Part shown: positions 34,678-45,884 of the stretch, one piece after another | How positions within the stretch are numbered: position 1 is the stretch's first letter | How the letters are laid out: each line of letters begins with the position of its first letter | DNA from: Eupeodes corollae | Taxonomy: Eukaryota > Arthropoda > Insecta > Diptera > Syrphidae | Direction of reading: 5' to 3' | Assembly: GCF_945859685.1 (NCBI RefSeq) | Contig: NC_079147.1 | Location: 262,684,572 to 262,748,571 of the forward strand | Length of the DNA stretch: 64,000 nucleotides | Notes under the pieces: generated by a model | The model's database searches: none | Told to the model about the DNA's origin: nothing | What the model saw: the letters and a program-made list of their open reading frames with translations, nothing else | Position numbers and translations under genes: made by a program

Positions 34678-36560
34678 GCAAAGAAGATTTAACATTTATT
34701 ATTTTGAAAACGCAGAAACTTAATATTTTTTTTTTTTAAATTCATTCAATTTTGTCGCATAAAAATTTATGATCAAAATGGCGCCCAACGTAGAATTTAT
34801 TATAAAATTTTTCTTTTATACAAATTCTGAGCTAAAACTGTTAAAGCTCATTAGTATAAAATAAAAAAATAATCAAACATATTTTATAGAACCTCATGTA
34901 GCCCTACTTTGCCCACAAAGTTCATTGCACTACTTTCAAATTGAATAAAACTTAATGTACCCTATAAAAAAAAAACAAAGTCAATTAATGCACACAAAAA
35001 TGAATAATGTCCTCTAATGAAGAAACTGTATTTAATTTTAATCCCCCATCATCCTATAAAAGATACGTACATAGCTATGCGCAGGAATGTCTTCTATTTC
35101 ACTTTTCTTCTATATAAAAGGATATTATATAACCCATATAAAACTAGTGTAAAAGAGTATGGAGAACCCCATCAACCTACTTTTTATCGTTCCTTTTTCA
35201 GTCAAAGGAAATTTTATTTAGGTGTTTAGTTTTTTTCTTTTTTTCACCTTTTTGTATGAAGCTTTGGTATATATGTGTATCCTCACTTTTACAACCTTCA
35301 TACTATCTATGACCTATCCAATACAACCTTGTTGCATGCGGTTATGGTTTTTATGTCAGTGTTACGTTTTTGGTTTCTTTAAAATAAAAAGTTTAATGCT
35401 TTGCAATTAAGGTGCATGCTATGGACTCATTAAAAAAGTGAAGAAATGTGTGTGGTATCTATGCACACCGTTTTATAAAAAAATGTCAAACTTGGTATCT
35501 AGGGTCCTTTAGGTTAATAGGTTTCAAGGAAAAACTACCGAAACTTAAAGTAATTGAAAATAGTGGATTTTCAAGGAAGAGCGAATTAATGAAACCAGTA
35601 ATATTTTTTTTTAAGAACAACTTCAAAAAGGAAACTTAATTTTTTGTTACTTCATTCTTTTACGAAAACGAACGTAACCCACACTTAATAACACACGAAA
35701 AAGTCGGTTCATTCTTAAAAGACCGAGACTAAGACCAAGACCATGATCAAGACGAAAAATGTAAAAGACAAAAAGTGTGAGATGATGAGTGACTATGTGT
35801 GAGGAGAAAGGGGAATCAAAAACAAAAGATACCCGCACTTCTCAAACTCTCCTTAAGGTACTAATTAAATTCGTGTTTTTCTTCCTTGCTCTTTTCATAG
35901 TGAAGTTGAGTTGGTTCTTATGGTCGGTTGGTACACACATTAGACGGTTCACTTAACTGAGAGAATGCTTCAAAAATTAAGATAGACTCCATGGACTTCA
36001 TTTATGGCTTGGTCTCCTCGTCCTAGTTATGCAATGAAAAAATGAAGTTAAGGTATTTTGCGTAAAGGTTGAATCTCTCTTGGGATGGTTTCTTTTTCTC
36101 GATTATTTTTGTTTTTTTTTTTTTTGTTGTTTGCTTTATTATGCTTTTAAATGAGCTTTAATAGAAGGGTTTTGTTTTTTGGGTTGTTTTTTACTTCTAC
36201 GGTCTTATTTTGAATAATTTAAAGCAGGTAGCTTCTGAGCTAATGTGATAAACAGTTCCGTATTTATTGATAAGCTTATTAATAAGGCTCCACAACTTAA
36301 GAGCTGAAAACTTACATTTAAAATAAAAACTTTATGTTTAAAGTGGTGCCCAACGTGGGAACTGCTTTGTTTTCACGCATTTATTTTTAATATTAATTTT
36401 TTTCACTAAGGATATTTATTTCCTTATAATTTTCTATTTTTTTTTAAACACAGATCGATAATTAGAAACTTTAATTCAATAAACCTTGATTGCATCACAA
36501 CGTTTAATCGGTTTTAAAGGTTCTCGAACAAGGAATTTTTAAACTTGTGATTCAGATAAG
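34678..36560. other. AT-rich stretch with two more primer-binding-site-like motifs
   Basis: The motif recurs at 34779-34796 (TGGCGCCCAACGTAGAAT) and 36344-36361 (TGGTGCCCAACGTGGGAA). The second matches the tRNA-Lys complement further (CCCAACGTGGG). Otherwise I see no gene. The motifs on both sides of SINE/LINE copy b suggest the insertion landed inside the older array. Confidence 0.55.
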
Positions 36561-36569
36561 AACAATATT

Positions 36570-37060
36570 GACGCGTTGACTGAAACTTCGATGCTGTAAG
36601 TTCTTTCTGGATGATACCATTTACTTTGTTTTGCGCTCATTAACTGCTAAAACCCATTTTTGCTGTCTCTGTCACAATACTCGCAAAAGCCCCATTGACA
36701 ATCTGAGTTCTTCTGATTTTGTCAATGTCATCAACATATCGAAGTAATTGGACAGACTTTTGAAAGATAGTGCCTACAGTGTTGATGGGGGAGCTCTGCA
36801 CTTTTATCTTAAGTACGATGTTAGAAAATTCACATGACAGCGCATCGCCTCGTCTACAGCCTTAAGTGACATTAAAATGTGTTTCCAACCTTTATGGAGT
36901 AGCCGAAATTCTCCATAGTCATCCTGGACAAACGGATGAGTTTTGCAGGGATGACAAAATCAAATATGGCTCAATACTCAATACTCAATAATTCATCTTT
37001 GTCGATTCGGTTATATGCAGCCTTCAAATCGATGAAAAGATGTCAGTTGTCGATTTAATG
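36570..37060 (-). pseudogene. Non-LTR reverse transcriptase fragment (RTE-like)
   Basis: Minus-strand frames read HLFIDLKAAYNRIDKDEL (motif A with its Asp, about 37000-37050), FVIPAKLIRLSRMTMENFGY (about 36890-36955) and FQKSVQLLRYVDDIDKIRR (about 36700-36755), where the catalytic motif is YVDD. Stops and shifts lie between. The IPAKLIRL-RMTM and LLAYADDIDIIGR-type motifs are common in insect LINE ORFs of RTE-like type. The rest of the element is missing. Confidence 0.75.
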
Positions 37061-37963
37061 TGTTTGGGTTTTTTCACTGTATGGTTCTTCACGATGGGCT
37101 TTAGTCTCATATAAAAGCAGGAATATTTTTTGTATGCGATGTAAATGAGACAAAAAATACAATATTTCAGCTATTGCATAGAAATTCCTCAATTTTCAAA
37201 ATTTCGCATGGCTTGAGTATCTGAAACTGAAATTTGGGGCTCCTTCTTACTAAGTCTTGCACTGAATTACAAAATTTAAATGACCTTAAACTTTTAAGTT
37301 TTTTGACGTTGTTTTGAATTTTCTGCTTTTGCATAGTTAAATTGTCTCTATCCTTTATATTATTGATGTTATCTTTATCTTTGCTTAAAATATTTGATTG
37401 GACTGTTAATTTAACATCTATAATAAAGTTGAAGATGCAGTCGCTGAAGGAAAGCTGCCTTTAATTTTATTTTAAAACTTTGTTTGGCTATGACTACGAA
37501 TATAAAAGATATGTGATATTAAATATAGGTAAAGAGATTCTATAAACTTTTTTTTTTTTTAGAATACGGGATAGTTCTTTAAAACAAAAGCAAAAGCTCA
37601 AAACAACGGCCGATATTGAGTTCAAAGACTTTATTTCAACTCAATTAAAAAACCAACTGTTTTTAGCATTTCTTAAACTTTTTTGAAAAATTTAATTGAT
37701 AGTTTTTTTTTCACAAAAATTTGAATCCTAGAACAGAGGATTTAAACTTTAATTTTCAATTGGCTTTTTACATGAAACATCATTTATAAAGAAACTAATG
37801 AGAAATTTTTTTTTAGCAAACATTTGCAATGTATCTTTAAAACATGTAAGAGTTTAATTATCAAAATCTTCAAGAATCGAATAGATAGCTTGAAAAAGGT
37901 TCATTCAACTTTTCAAATTGCAACATGTATAGCATTTTTAACATAAATCTATTAAGGTATGGC
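37061..37963. other. AT-rich stretch, no gene seen
   Basis: No coding frame of interest, RNA gene or recognised repeat lies between the RT fragment and the SINE. Confidence 0.5.
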
Positions 37964-37975
37964 TTGTAAGGCCGT

Positions 37976-38009
37976 AGTACCCGTAGCATGATGGTTAGTG
38001 CGTTGGACT
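37976..38009 (+). mobile_element. tRNA-derived SINE copy c, tRNA-like head
   Basis: It reads agtacccgtagcatgatgg then ttagtgcgttggact on the plus strand, with the A box, and ends at the LINE junction. The body is at 39206-39479. The whole block is flanked by ttgtaaggccgt (37964-37975) and ttgtaagggcgt (39480-39491), a 12-bp duplication with one mismatch, so the SINE inserted as a unit and the LINE came afterwards. Confidence 0.85.
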
Positions 38010-39205
38010 TCACGGGCAGCGATTAGCGAGCAAAAGTGTAGTGAAGTACTTTGGTATCTGATTATATCAGTTTTTATTTTTCCACCGACATATAAATGCT
38101 GCTCTAACCAGGGCCAGAGGAGCTTTCGCTCCGACGTGTTGATGATCGTTTATGGTTGTCCTGTGTGGTTCAACGTTGCCCCTTCCCAGATGGAGAAGTT
38201 TCGGGTGTTCGAGCGCCAGTGCTTACGACGCTGTACCGGCATATATCGAACAGCCGAATCTTCTTACGTGCATTACTATTCCAACGAGGCCCTATACAAC
38301 GGGGCTCGAATCAACAGAATTGACAATTTCGTGATAAAACTCGTTCGAAGTCACATTGCAAGAGCTATGTCTTCGACCTACAATTTAATTTTCGGGGCGT
38401 TTTATCCGAACGACGAGTATTTTAAGAGTGCACGCTTGGCATTCCTCTTTTTAGATAGATGCGGTCTGATACAGGATAGATTGGCAGTTCTGCTTATCTA
38501 CCATGTCAGAGGATGAACCGTGAATAGGTGACTCCACTACAATCGGGGTGTCATGGCACAAGACAGAGCAGAGCTGCTTCCGTTCAGTAGGGCTGTGTCC
38601 GAACGGTACCGAACTGATAGGGTGAAGCAGAAGAACCAGATTTGGTGGCTTCAATCGGCACTTGATATTGGGTAGTGGGGATGTGGTTTTAAGCCTTGGC
38701 CGGGTTACATAGTTGTTTTATAGTTTAAGGGTTTAGTTTTAAGTAGAATAGGCTTGGTTGCACAAAAAAAATAATTACAAAAAAAACAAAAAATAAAAAA
38801 AAGCAAAAAAAAACATGAAATAAGGAAAAAAAGGAAAATGAAAAACAAAAAATGTTAGACAGTAAGATTTGCAGCTGTGGTTCTAGTTTTAAGTAGTTTA
38901 TAGGTAGAACAGTTAGTTTAAGTTAGTTTTAGTTTTTTTTAAGGACCTTACTTTAAGTAGTTTTTAAGTAAAAATAAAAAAGGATGTTGATATTTTTTTT
39001 TTATTTTCTAATGAATAAAAAATAAATAAAATTAAATTGAAGTTAAATAGATCTTAGGGACGAAAGGCATCGGTATTAAGTGATTAACTTAGAGTGTCTG
39101 TATGGGACCAGTAAGTAAGTTGAAAGTTATGGTTAATTAAGCTAGTTTTATGAATTTTTGTCTAGTTAGGTTTAAGATTGAATTAATAAAATTGAATAAA
39201 AAAAA
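38010..39205 (+). mobile_element. Jockey-clade non-LTR retrotransposon, copy c (short)
   Basis: A 1.2-kb 5'-truncated copy on the plus strand, starting in the C-terminal part of ORF2 ('cacgggcagcgattagcgag'). The 3' UTR (about 38680-39195) and a short A-tail follow. Flanks are gtgcgttggact (37998-38009) and gtgctttggact (39206-39217), the same SINE position as copies a and b. Confidence 0.9.
38100..38675 (+). pseudogene. ORF2 C-terminal remnant of LINE copy c
   Basis: The frame from about 38138 reads MIVYGCPVWFNVAPSQMEKF, RQCLRRCTGIYR, NRIDNFVIKLVRSHIARAMS and DRCGLIQDRLAV, matching copy a residues 380-510. It lacks about nine residues (SGFIPPE region), has a stop near 38514 and no RT catalytic region. 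Confidence 0.88.
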
Positions 39206-39479
39206 GTGCTTTGGACTGTCATGCCAGAAGTCTTTTGTTCGATCTCTGCCTGTGCCATTTTAAGTTTTTTGACGGGTACTGCCTCTTGCGAAAAAATTGA
39301 CAAATCTTCCAAGAGTAATCCTAGTCAAGAAAAGTGCTTTCCCAAAATAACCGTTCGGATTCGGCTTTAAACTGTAGGTTCCTTCCATCCCTGATATTAA
39401 CTCGCACACAGGAATGGTTGATTGTTGAAAGTAACTAGGCCCTAGCTTTCAATTAACTGTTGTGTCACCTAATTTAATT
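39206..39479 (+). mobile_element. tRNA-derived SINE copy c, body
   Basis: Directly after the LINE A-tail comes gtgctttggactgtc, then a B-box-like 'gttcgatctctgcc' (about 39237-39250), 'ggtactgcctcttgcg', 'accgttcggattcggct', 'ctaggccctagc', and the end 'ctgttgtgtcacctaatttaattt'. It is the best complete SINE body in the plus orientation. Confidence 0.85.
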
Positions 39480-39727
39480 TTGTAAGGGCGTCAGCCAGAT
39501 GATAGCCTAGCTCGAATAATAACGCTTCCGTTCAAATTGATTTTATTTCGTTTTGCTCCAAAGTGTTTTGTTGCCAAATTTGTCGCCGTAACTCCGCCAG
39601 GATTGGACATCGTGCAATGGAATGTCTCACGTTTACTATATCTCTAGTGTTGCATTAAGAGCAATATAGCTCAATGGCGTTTCGATGCGGTGTATAGTTT
39701 AGTTCTCTTCATGTTCTGAAAAACACA

Positions 39728-40630
39728 GATATCATGATTTTTAGTCGAAACCCAATTTTTAAAAATTTTATTAGCATTTCTTAAAAGTTTTTAATTCTTA
39801 TATAAGTAAATACAAATTGGAAGAATGAAATTTCGTGTCCTGTTTTTTTTTATAGATTTTTTTTATTAAAAAACGGACTGTTAGATTTTAATAAAAAATT
39901 AACTGAATATCGAAAACAATATTTTCTGTGAGATAAAATCAATTTAAACAATATATTTTTATTTTTTGAAAAGATATTTAAGTCGAAATTAAGTTTTTAC
40001 CAAGTTTTAGTATTGTTTTCTTTTTTTGGTTTTTATTTTTTGTGAAAAACTGTAAATTTTATTTTTCTCAAAATTTTACAGAATGTTGAAAACACTATTT
40101 TCAATAAGACAAAATTAATTTAAAGTCAATATCTTTAATTTTTGAAACGATAATTGCGTCGATAATAAATTTTTACCAATTTTTAGTAATGTTTTTTTTT
40201 TAAATTTTTTTTTTAAGAAAAACTGTTTATCGATTTTTCTCAAAATTTTACCAGATATTAAAAACGTTATTCTTTGTTGCAAAAAATTATTTTGCAGATA
40301 CAATCATATTTTGTTTGTTAAATATTCGAAGTGGAAAATATTTTCTTTTTGTTTTTTTTTTGATTTATAAAATAACCGTTAATTGGAATTTTTCAAAAAA
40401 TGACTAGTTTGGAGTCACGTTAAATTTAACTCAAATCGCTAGCGTTTTTTTTTCGTAAGATATTTCAGAATATCCAAAATCCACCCACGCAATTTTCTTG
40501 AAAACCCTTTCTGCATCTTTCTGCACTATTATCTGTATATCAACATTTATTTGAAGTCGATATCTCAACTGGTTCTGGAACTATGGACGACGAAAAAGCT
40601 TTGAGAACGTACGGACATGCGGAAGTACGA
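39728..40630 (+). repeat. Dispersed repeat family A, core and tail
   Basis: Core units ('aatatcgaaaacaatattttctgtgag', 'gaatgttgaaaacactatttt', 'agatattaaaaacgttattctt') are followed by the tail ('aaatcgctagcg', 'gcatctttctgcac', 'gaagtcgatatctcaactgg', 'actatggacgacgaaaaa', 'gtacggacatgcgg'). It breaks off inside the CGTACG patch at about 40630, where Harbinger-related sequence begins. Confidence 0.78.
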
Positions 40631-40639
40631 ACAAAAGCC

Positions 40640-40826
40640 AGTAAGACTACAAGACGAAGTGCTCAAAATTCAGGACAAAAGGATGGAATCCCTTGAAAAG
40701 ACTCGAAAGGGAAAGAATGGCAAAAATTAAATGAGTGGCATAAAGAAGCTGAAAGACGGCGCAGAAAACTTTATGATCTCAAAAAAGAAAAACTTGCGGA
40801 GTTTAAATGCAATAACATTTAGAAAA
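40640..40826 (+). pseudogene. Myb/SANT-type accessory protein fragment of Harbinger element
   Basis: Plus-strand frames read DEVLKIQDKRMESLEKT then, after a frameshift, EWHKEAERRRRKLYDLKKEK, ending at a stop near 40822. This acidic/basic helical tail resembles the C-terminal part of the DNA-binding (Myb/trihelix-like) protein that PIF/Harbinger elements encode next to their transposase. An AATAAA lies at about 40853. The DNA-binding domain itself is not visible. The assignment rests partly on the neighbouring transposase. Confidence 0.5.
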
Positions 40827-41049
40827 ATAATGCACGTTTAGAACTTATTTCAATAAAGTTTAACAAATTAAAACTGAGCCCAGCCAAAATGGATATGAAA
40901 ATTAAATAATATAACACCGTGTCCAATGAAAACTCCAGAAGCAGTTTTGACTGAGTAGGTAAAAGTTTATGTTTTTTGTTTTGTTGAAGTTGTTTTTCTG
41001 GAAAAAAAATAATTTTATTTTTACTTTTATACTAATACACCTGCATTAT

Positions 41050-42310
41050 GTATGAGTGTACATATAATGTGTTCAATAAATGAATTAAAAACTTTATCAT
41101 GTTTATAAAATGTCTTTTATTTGGTTCCGTATTTCTACTGCTATGTTCGAAAGTTTATTTAAATTGCCAACAGCAACTTCATGCTCCTCTCCTTCATTTG
41201 CTTCCACAACCAGCACATCTGGCAAACTTAGCAGATATTGTGCAATGCAGCACAAACATTTGTAGTTTGGATATATTTTTCCCGTGAATAATGCAGTTGC
41301 CTTGCTCCGAGAATGCTTCTAAACCCTAATTTCAAACGCCTATCGTCTTTTCAACAATATATCTGCATTTAGAATGAAACGTATTAAAATGCTCTTCTTG
41401 ACATCCTTCTGGCGCAGTTCGGTAGGAGTGAATTAACCATCTACGTACTTAATAATCAACTTCTTCTATCATAATAATTCCATTTCTGCTCAAGGTGTCT
41501 CCGATACGCACTTAAACTGAATATAAATGAGTCATTGAACGCTCCTCCATACCGCGCGTCAATAGCGTGGATTCTCATTTTGTAATCACAGACGATTGGA
41601 AAGTAAAAAGAATTGCTTAAGAAGAGTGTATTTGGCGAAAAATGTATACCTATACGTATACTCTATTGGAAAGGTGGTAGATACTTACGATCATTGCATT
41701 GATACTATGATCACCTTTCCTATTGAAGTAAAGATGCTCATTTACTCCTGGTCTTATAATTTTGATCTGCGTTCCATCTAGACAAACGATAATACCAGGA
41801 AAACCAAATTTTTCATAAAAATGTTGTTTGCTTGCAGTCTTTTCTTTTTCCGTCGATGAAAAGGATATAAACTTTGGGCAGAGAACACTTTCCATAATTG
41901 TCAATATTTTTGAGAGGGTGACCGACAAAATTGGTTGTGCCATACCAACAAGGAGTTCCTGTCTGCTTAATCTTTGGTAACCATTCTGGGTCGGAAACCG
42001 GAGTGTTGCAGCTAATTTCAATGCATTTGGTATGTATGTAGAATTGAAGCTTGGGAGGTGAGGATCGATCTCTTCTAATACATATTTTAATGGTTCTTGT
42101 TCAAACGATAAAGAAGCTTGAACTTGTCAAATATTTTAGGAGTTTTTTTTTAATACTAGATGGAAAGGATTTTAATTTACTTACGTTGAACTTGGAAGGC
42201 TCATTGGGTTCGATGAATCTCTTAAAACTCTTCTTTTTATACGCATTTCCTCTCTTCTTCGTTAGTTTGGGATTCATCCCTTTCCTTTCAAAAAATAATC
42301 GCAGTGAACA
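41050..42310 (-). pseudogene. HARBI1-like transposase (PIF/Harbinger)
   Basis: The minus-strand 123-codon frame 41650-42021 reads ALKLAATLRF-like start, QELLVGMAQPILSVTLSKIL, FYEKFGFPGIIVCLDGTQIK and HLYFNRKGDHSINAMIV. These are the signature of Harbinger transposases; CLDGT holds the first catalytic Asp. After a frameshift, IHAIDARYGGAFNDSFIFSL and LEQKWNYYDRR (about 41490-41580) continue it, with the second Asp region. Matches to the C-terminal part (YIVEKTIG-like, ARQLHYSREKY, NVCAALHNICL) follow to about 41220. An N-terminal stretch lies near 42050-42300, with a possible small intron (GTAAGT...TAG). At least two frameshifts and one stop make it inactive. It converges with the Myb-like fragment. 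Confidence 0.85.
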
Positions 42311-42760
42311 AATATTTTAAAGAATTTATGCAAATTAGATTTATTTTTAAAACTTCGTCGACTTTACTAATATTTTGACATTTATTAATAGAAATGAAGT
42401 TAATTGCGCTTTTAAAAAAATATCATTTTTCGTTTTTGCCTGGCAATTTGTTTTGTTTCTATTTTCGCCTCCTATCGCTCTTCACTTTGACTTTCGTTCC
42501 TTCGAGTGTCGTTTTTTCTGTCGTTTGTTTCGTAATTCATAATAATGCATTCTTCAAAGCAAATAGGAAAACCTAAGTATTGTAGGTTTTACTGGTTAAA
42601 TGCGCCCACTAGCTCATCTACTATACAATAACGCATACCTTTAAGCAGGTCTTCAATATACAGATAAAAACAGGAGGGCTGAAATTGAACCCTTTTTAAC
42701 TCCTACCAAGGCAAGGAACCAATTAGTTTTTTCCATCCCAAACTGCGTAAAATGTTTTAT
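42311..42760. other. Short stretch between Harbinger relic and repeat
   Basis: No gene recognised. It may contain the outer part of the Harbinger element, but I could not identify terminal inverted repeats or a 3-bp target duplication by eye. Confidence 0.4.
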
Positions 42761-43781
42761 TAAATTCCCATAGGAAGTTAATGTAATGGGTCCGATTTGT
42801 CAAATTGAACATATTGACATTTTTCAACGTTTCAAGGTCCCTAGAGCCGAAATAAAAGATTTTTAGAAAGATGTCTGTGCATGCGTGCGTACGTACGTTC
42901 CTACATCAGTAAGACCTTACGTTCGCGACGTTTTTTTCGTCGTCCATAGCTCAAGAACCAGAAGAGAGTTTTTTTCATAAATCAAAAAAACTGAAAAAAA
43001 AATTGTCACCTCCAAAATTTTACGACTAAAATATGATTTCATCTCCAAAACAATTTTGTGCAACGAAAAATAATGTTTTGACATCTGATAAAATTTTAAG
43101 AAAAATCGAATTGACAGTTTTTTTTATAAAAAATAAAAAATCTAAAAAAAACATTACTCAAAGTTGGTAAAAATTGATTTTAGACACAAATATCTTTTCA
43201 AACATTGTAGATATTGGCTTTAAACTACTTTTATCTTTCAAAAAATATTGTTGTAAAATTTTGTAAATTTTTGAAAAAAAATCGAATTAACAGTTTATCT
43301 ACAAAAAATTAAAAACCTTAAAAAAAATTTAACAAAAGTTAATTTTCGATTTAAATATCTTTTCAAAAATTTCAAATATTGGCTTCAGTCTAATTTTATC
43401 TTATAAGAAATATTGTTTTCAACATTTGATAAAATTTTGAAAAAAATCGAATTGACAGTTATTGTACAAAAAATAAAACTCTAAAAAAAAACAATACTAA
43501 AACTTGGTAAAAATTTACTTTCGACTCAAAATAGCTTTTCAAAAATAAAAAATATTGGCTTCAAAGTTATTTTATTTCACAGAAAATATTGTTTTCAATA
43601 TTCAGTAATTTTTGTATAAAAATCCAACAGTCCGATTTTTCATAAAAAATAAAATCTACAAAAAATAGTACGGAAATTTGGTAAAAACTGATACGAGTAC
43701 ATATAGACAAAATTTTAAGCAAGACAAATCGACAGAGGGGATGGGAAGTTATCAGTGTGGATCACATCCCAGCCTCTTTTT
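42761..43781 (-). repeat. Dispersed repeat family A, complete unit
   Basis: This is a complete 1.02-kb unit on the minus strand. The palindromic end 'aattcccataggaagtt' is at 42763-42779, then come the tail with 'gactctagggacc'-like and CGTACGTACG blocks, about four core units and the head ending '...catcccagcctcttttt' at 43781. The tail is shorter than elsewhere: it lacks the 'ctagcgctattgg' and 'tctgcattattatctg' blocks between the ACGT patch and the core. With 54043-54910 it defines both ends of the family. Confidence 0.9.
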
Positions 43782-45880
43782 ATACATGTCTTCAATCATC
43801 TTTTCGAATTTAAGATACATTCCATCCCTAAAACTGGATTCCTTTACGATCTACGGAATCAAAAGTAGCTTGAAAGTCTATGAAAAATGCGTTAAGTTAC
43901 TTCCGTCTACGTTGATATGTCTCTGTAATATTGGTCAGACTGCATATATGGTTTTCTGTGGAGTAACTTTTTTCTGAATCGATCTCTTAATGTCAAGATG
44001 CAATTAAAAAAAATTGAGAATTGTAAGATTTGCTGTAGGACCCATTTTCACTTCACGAAAGTTCGCCCTATCCCCTCCCCTCGTGTAAAGCAGTACATAA
44101 AAAAACCCTGGCAACTTATTTAATGCAGAACTTCAAGCTAATTGCAATTGTTTTCTTTTGTACTCTTTTGATGTTTATTAATTTGATTGTATGTACAAAA
44201 ATTGACTCTGTGATAAAATTACTTGAACTCAAGTTTAAGAGAATATCTACAACATAAGTATTTTATTCACGTATAGTAAAATACAATATAAACACTTATA
44301 TATTATATACATATTCTTATTTCTTCAGAATTTTCTTTCATACATTTTTGTTGTGTTGTGTGTCCTTTGAGAATATCGTTAAGCCTCATGTAATCCTGTC
44401 AATTTATTTTGATTTACTTAATTAAGCAACAGCAGGATACAGCTAACATTGATTGTCCTTGAATAAATAGAAAAGAATTTCCATTAAATATAATACAAAC
44501 CTGACTTCCTCCCAATTCCACTCAAAATCAAGAACAACAAAAGTTACATAATGAAAAGACGAGATAATAATAATTTTATGTAACTTAGGAAAGGAAACAA
44601 AAATAGAAGACAACGCCATCATTGCTATGTGCCGCCTACATTTGTTGTGCTGGGAATTTGTTTAAGGATAATTTTTTATTATGTGTACATAGATTGAAAA
44701 TACCTCCTCTATGTCTCTAAAGAATGTAAGCTAATTTTTTTTCTTGTCGTGAAACGATTCTCTCACATAATTTCTTTATTTTTTTTGTATTGCTAAACAA
44801 GTAATATTTATTAAAATTACTGTTTCCAAGTTCCAAAATATGAGATACAAAATAAGTATTACAGAAATTGTGTTTTAGCAACTTATATCCATTTGTACAC
44901 TGTGGCGTATGTGGAATATTTTTTTCAGATTTTATTTTTTATTACTCTATCGACACCAAATAATGTCACAAAGTTTAACCATTGTTTCAATCATACAAAA
45001 TATGAAATGTTGACTTTAACAAATTATTATAAAGTCTTTAAACTTAAATCAAATTCACTTTTTGAATGGACTCTAAATTAGTTGCAGGACTACCACCTAC
45101 TGATTCTTCACTTAATTAGTTTAAACAAAATTTAAAGTAATCCACCAAACATAAACGTAAAATTAAAAAGTTTTCCACATCCACCCGAAGTACATATATG
45201 ACTTTAGGTAAGGTATACAACTCTATATACAATAAATATTAATTCAAAACTAACAATTTCATAATAAAACAATAAAACAAGGAAGGTCAGTGATGATGAT
45301 TAAACTAAATTACCAACAGAAAAATCAACAATTTGTATAGAAAGCAACTAGTCAACAAATTTCCTCTTCACTTGATTGCTACCGGATGAGGAGTGAAATT
45401 CTTTTTCAATGTTATTTCATCATGCATAAATCATACCCACAAATATGTACATCCCTGCACCTATAAGGTTATGTATAAAGTCATCGCCAAAATAATATTA
45501 ACATTTGAATAAAATCTCATACAAGAATCTCTTTAAGTTGAAAACGTTTCGTTTTTTTAGGATTTTTATTGAATTCAACATTTTGTCTACGTTTTTTATT
45601 AATATGATATGTAGTAGTAGCTGCATCTAAATACTGCACTGAAAAACAACTTGAAGACATTTAAGCATCGTTTAAAAGATAGGTATGTATACATGAGTGA
45701 GATTGCGAAATTAGAGCAATGTTGCAACTTTCAAGTTTTTTTCAGATTGTTTATTTATTCTATAAATTATGTTAGCTCTAATTCGCTATTGATATCTTCA
45801 AAGCGGCAATAGACGCAAAGTTTTATTTATTTTTTTCTTATTTTAAAGTTACAATTACAACTTTAATTATTAGAAATTTC
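43782..45880. other. AT-rich stretch without a supported gene
   Basis: No domain or RNA gene. A 20-bp sequence, tacactgtggcgtatgtgga (44896-44915), recurs exactly at 53525-53544, with T-rich DNA after it in both places. Confidence 0.45.
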
Positions 45881-45884
45881 AGTT

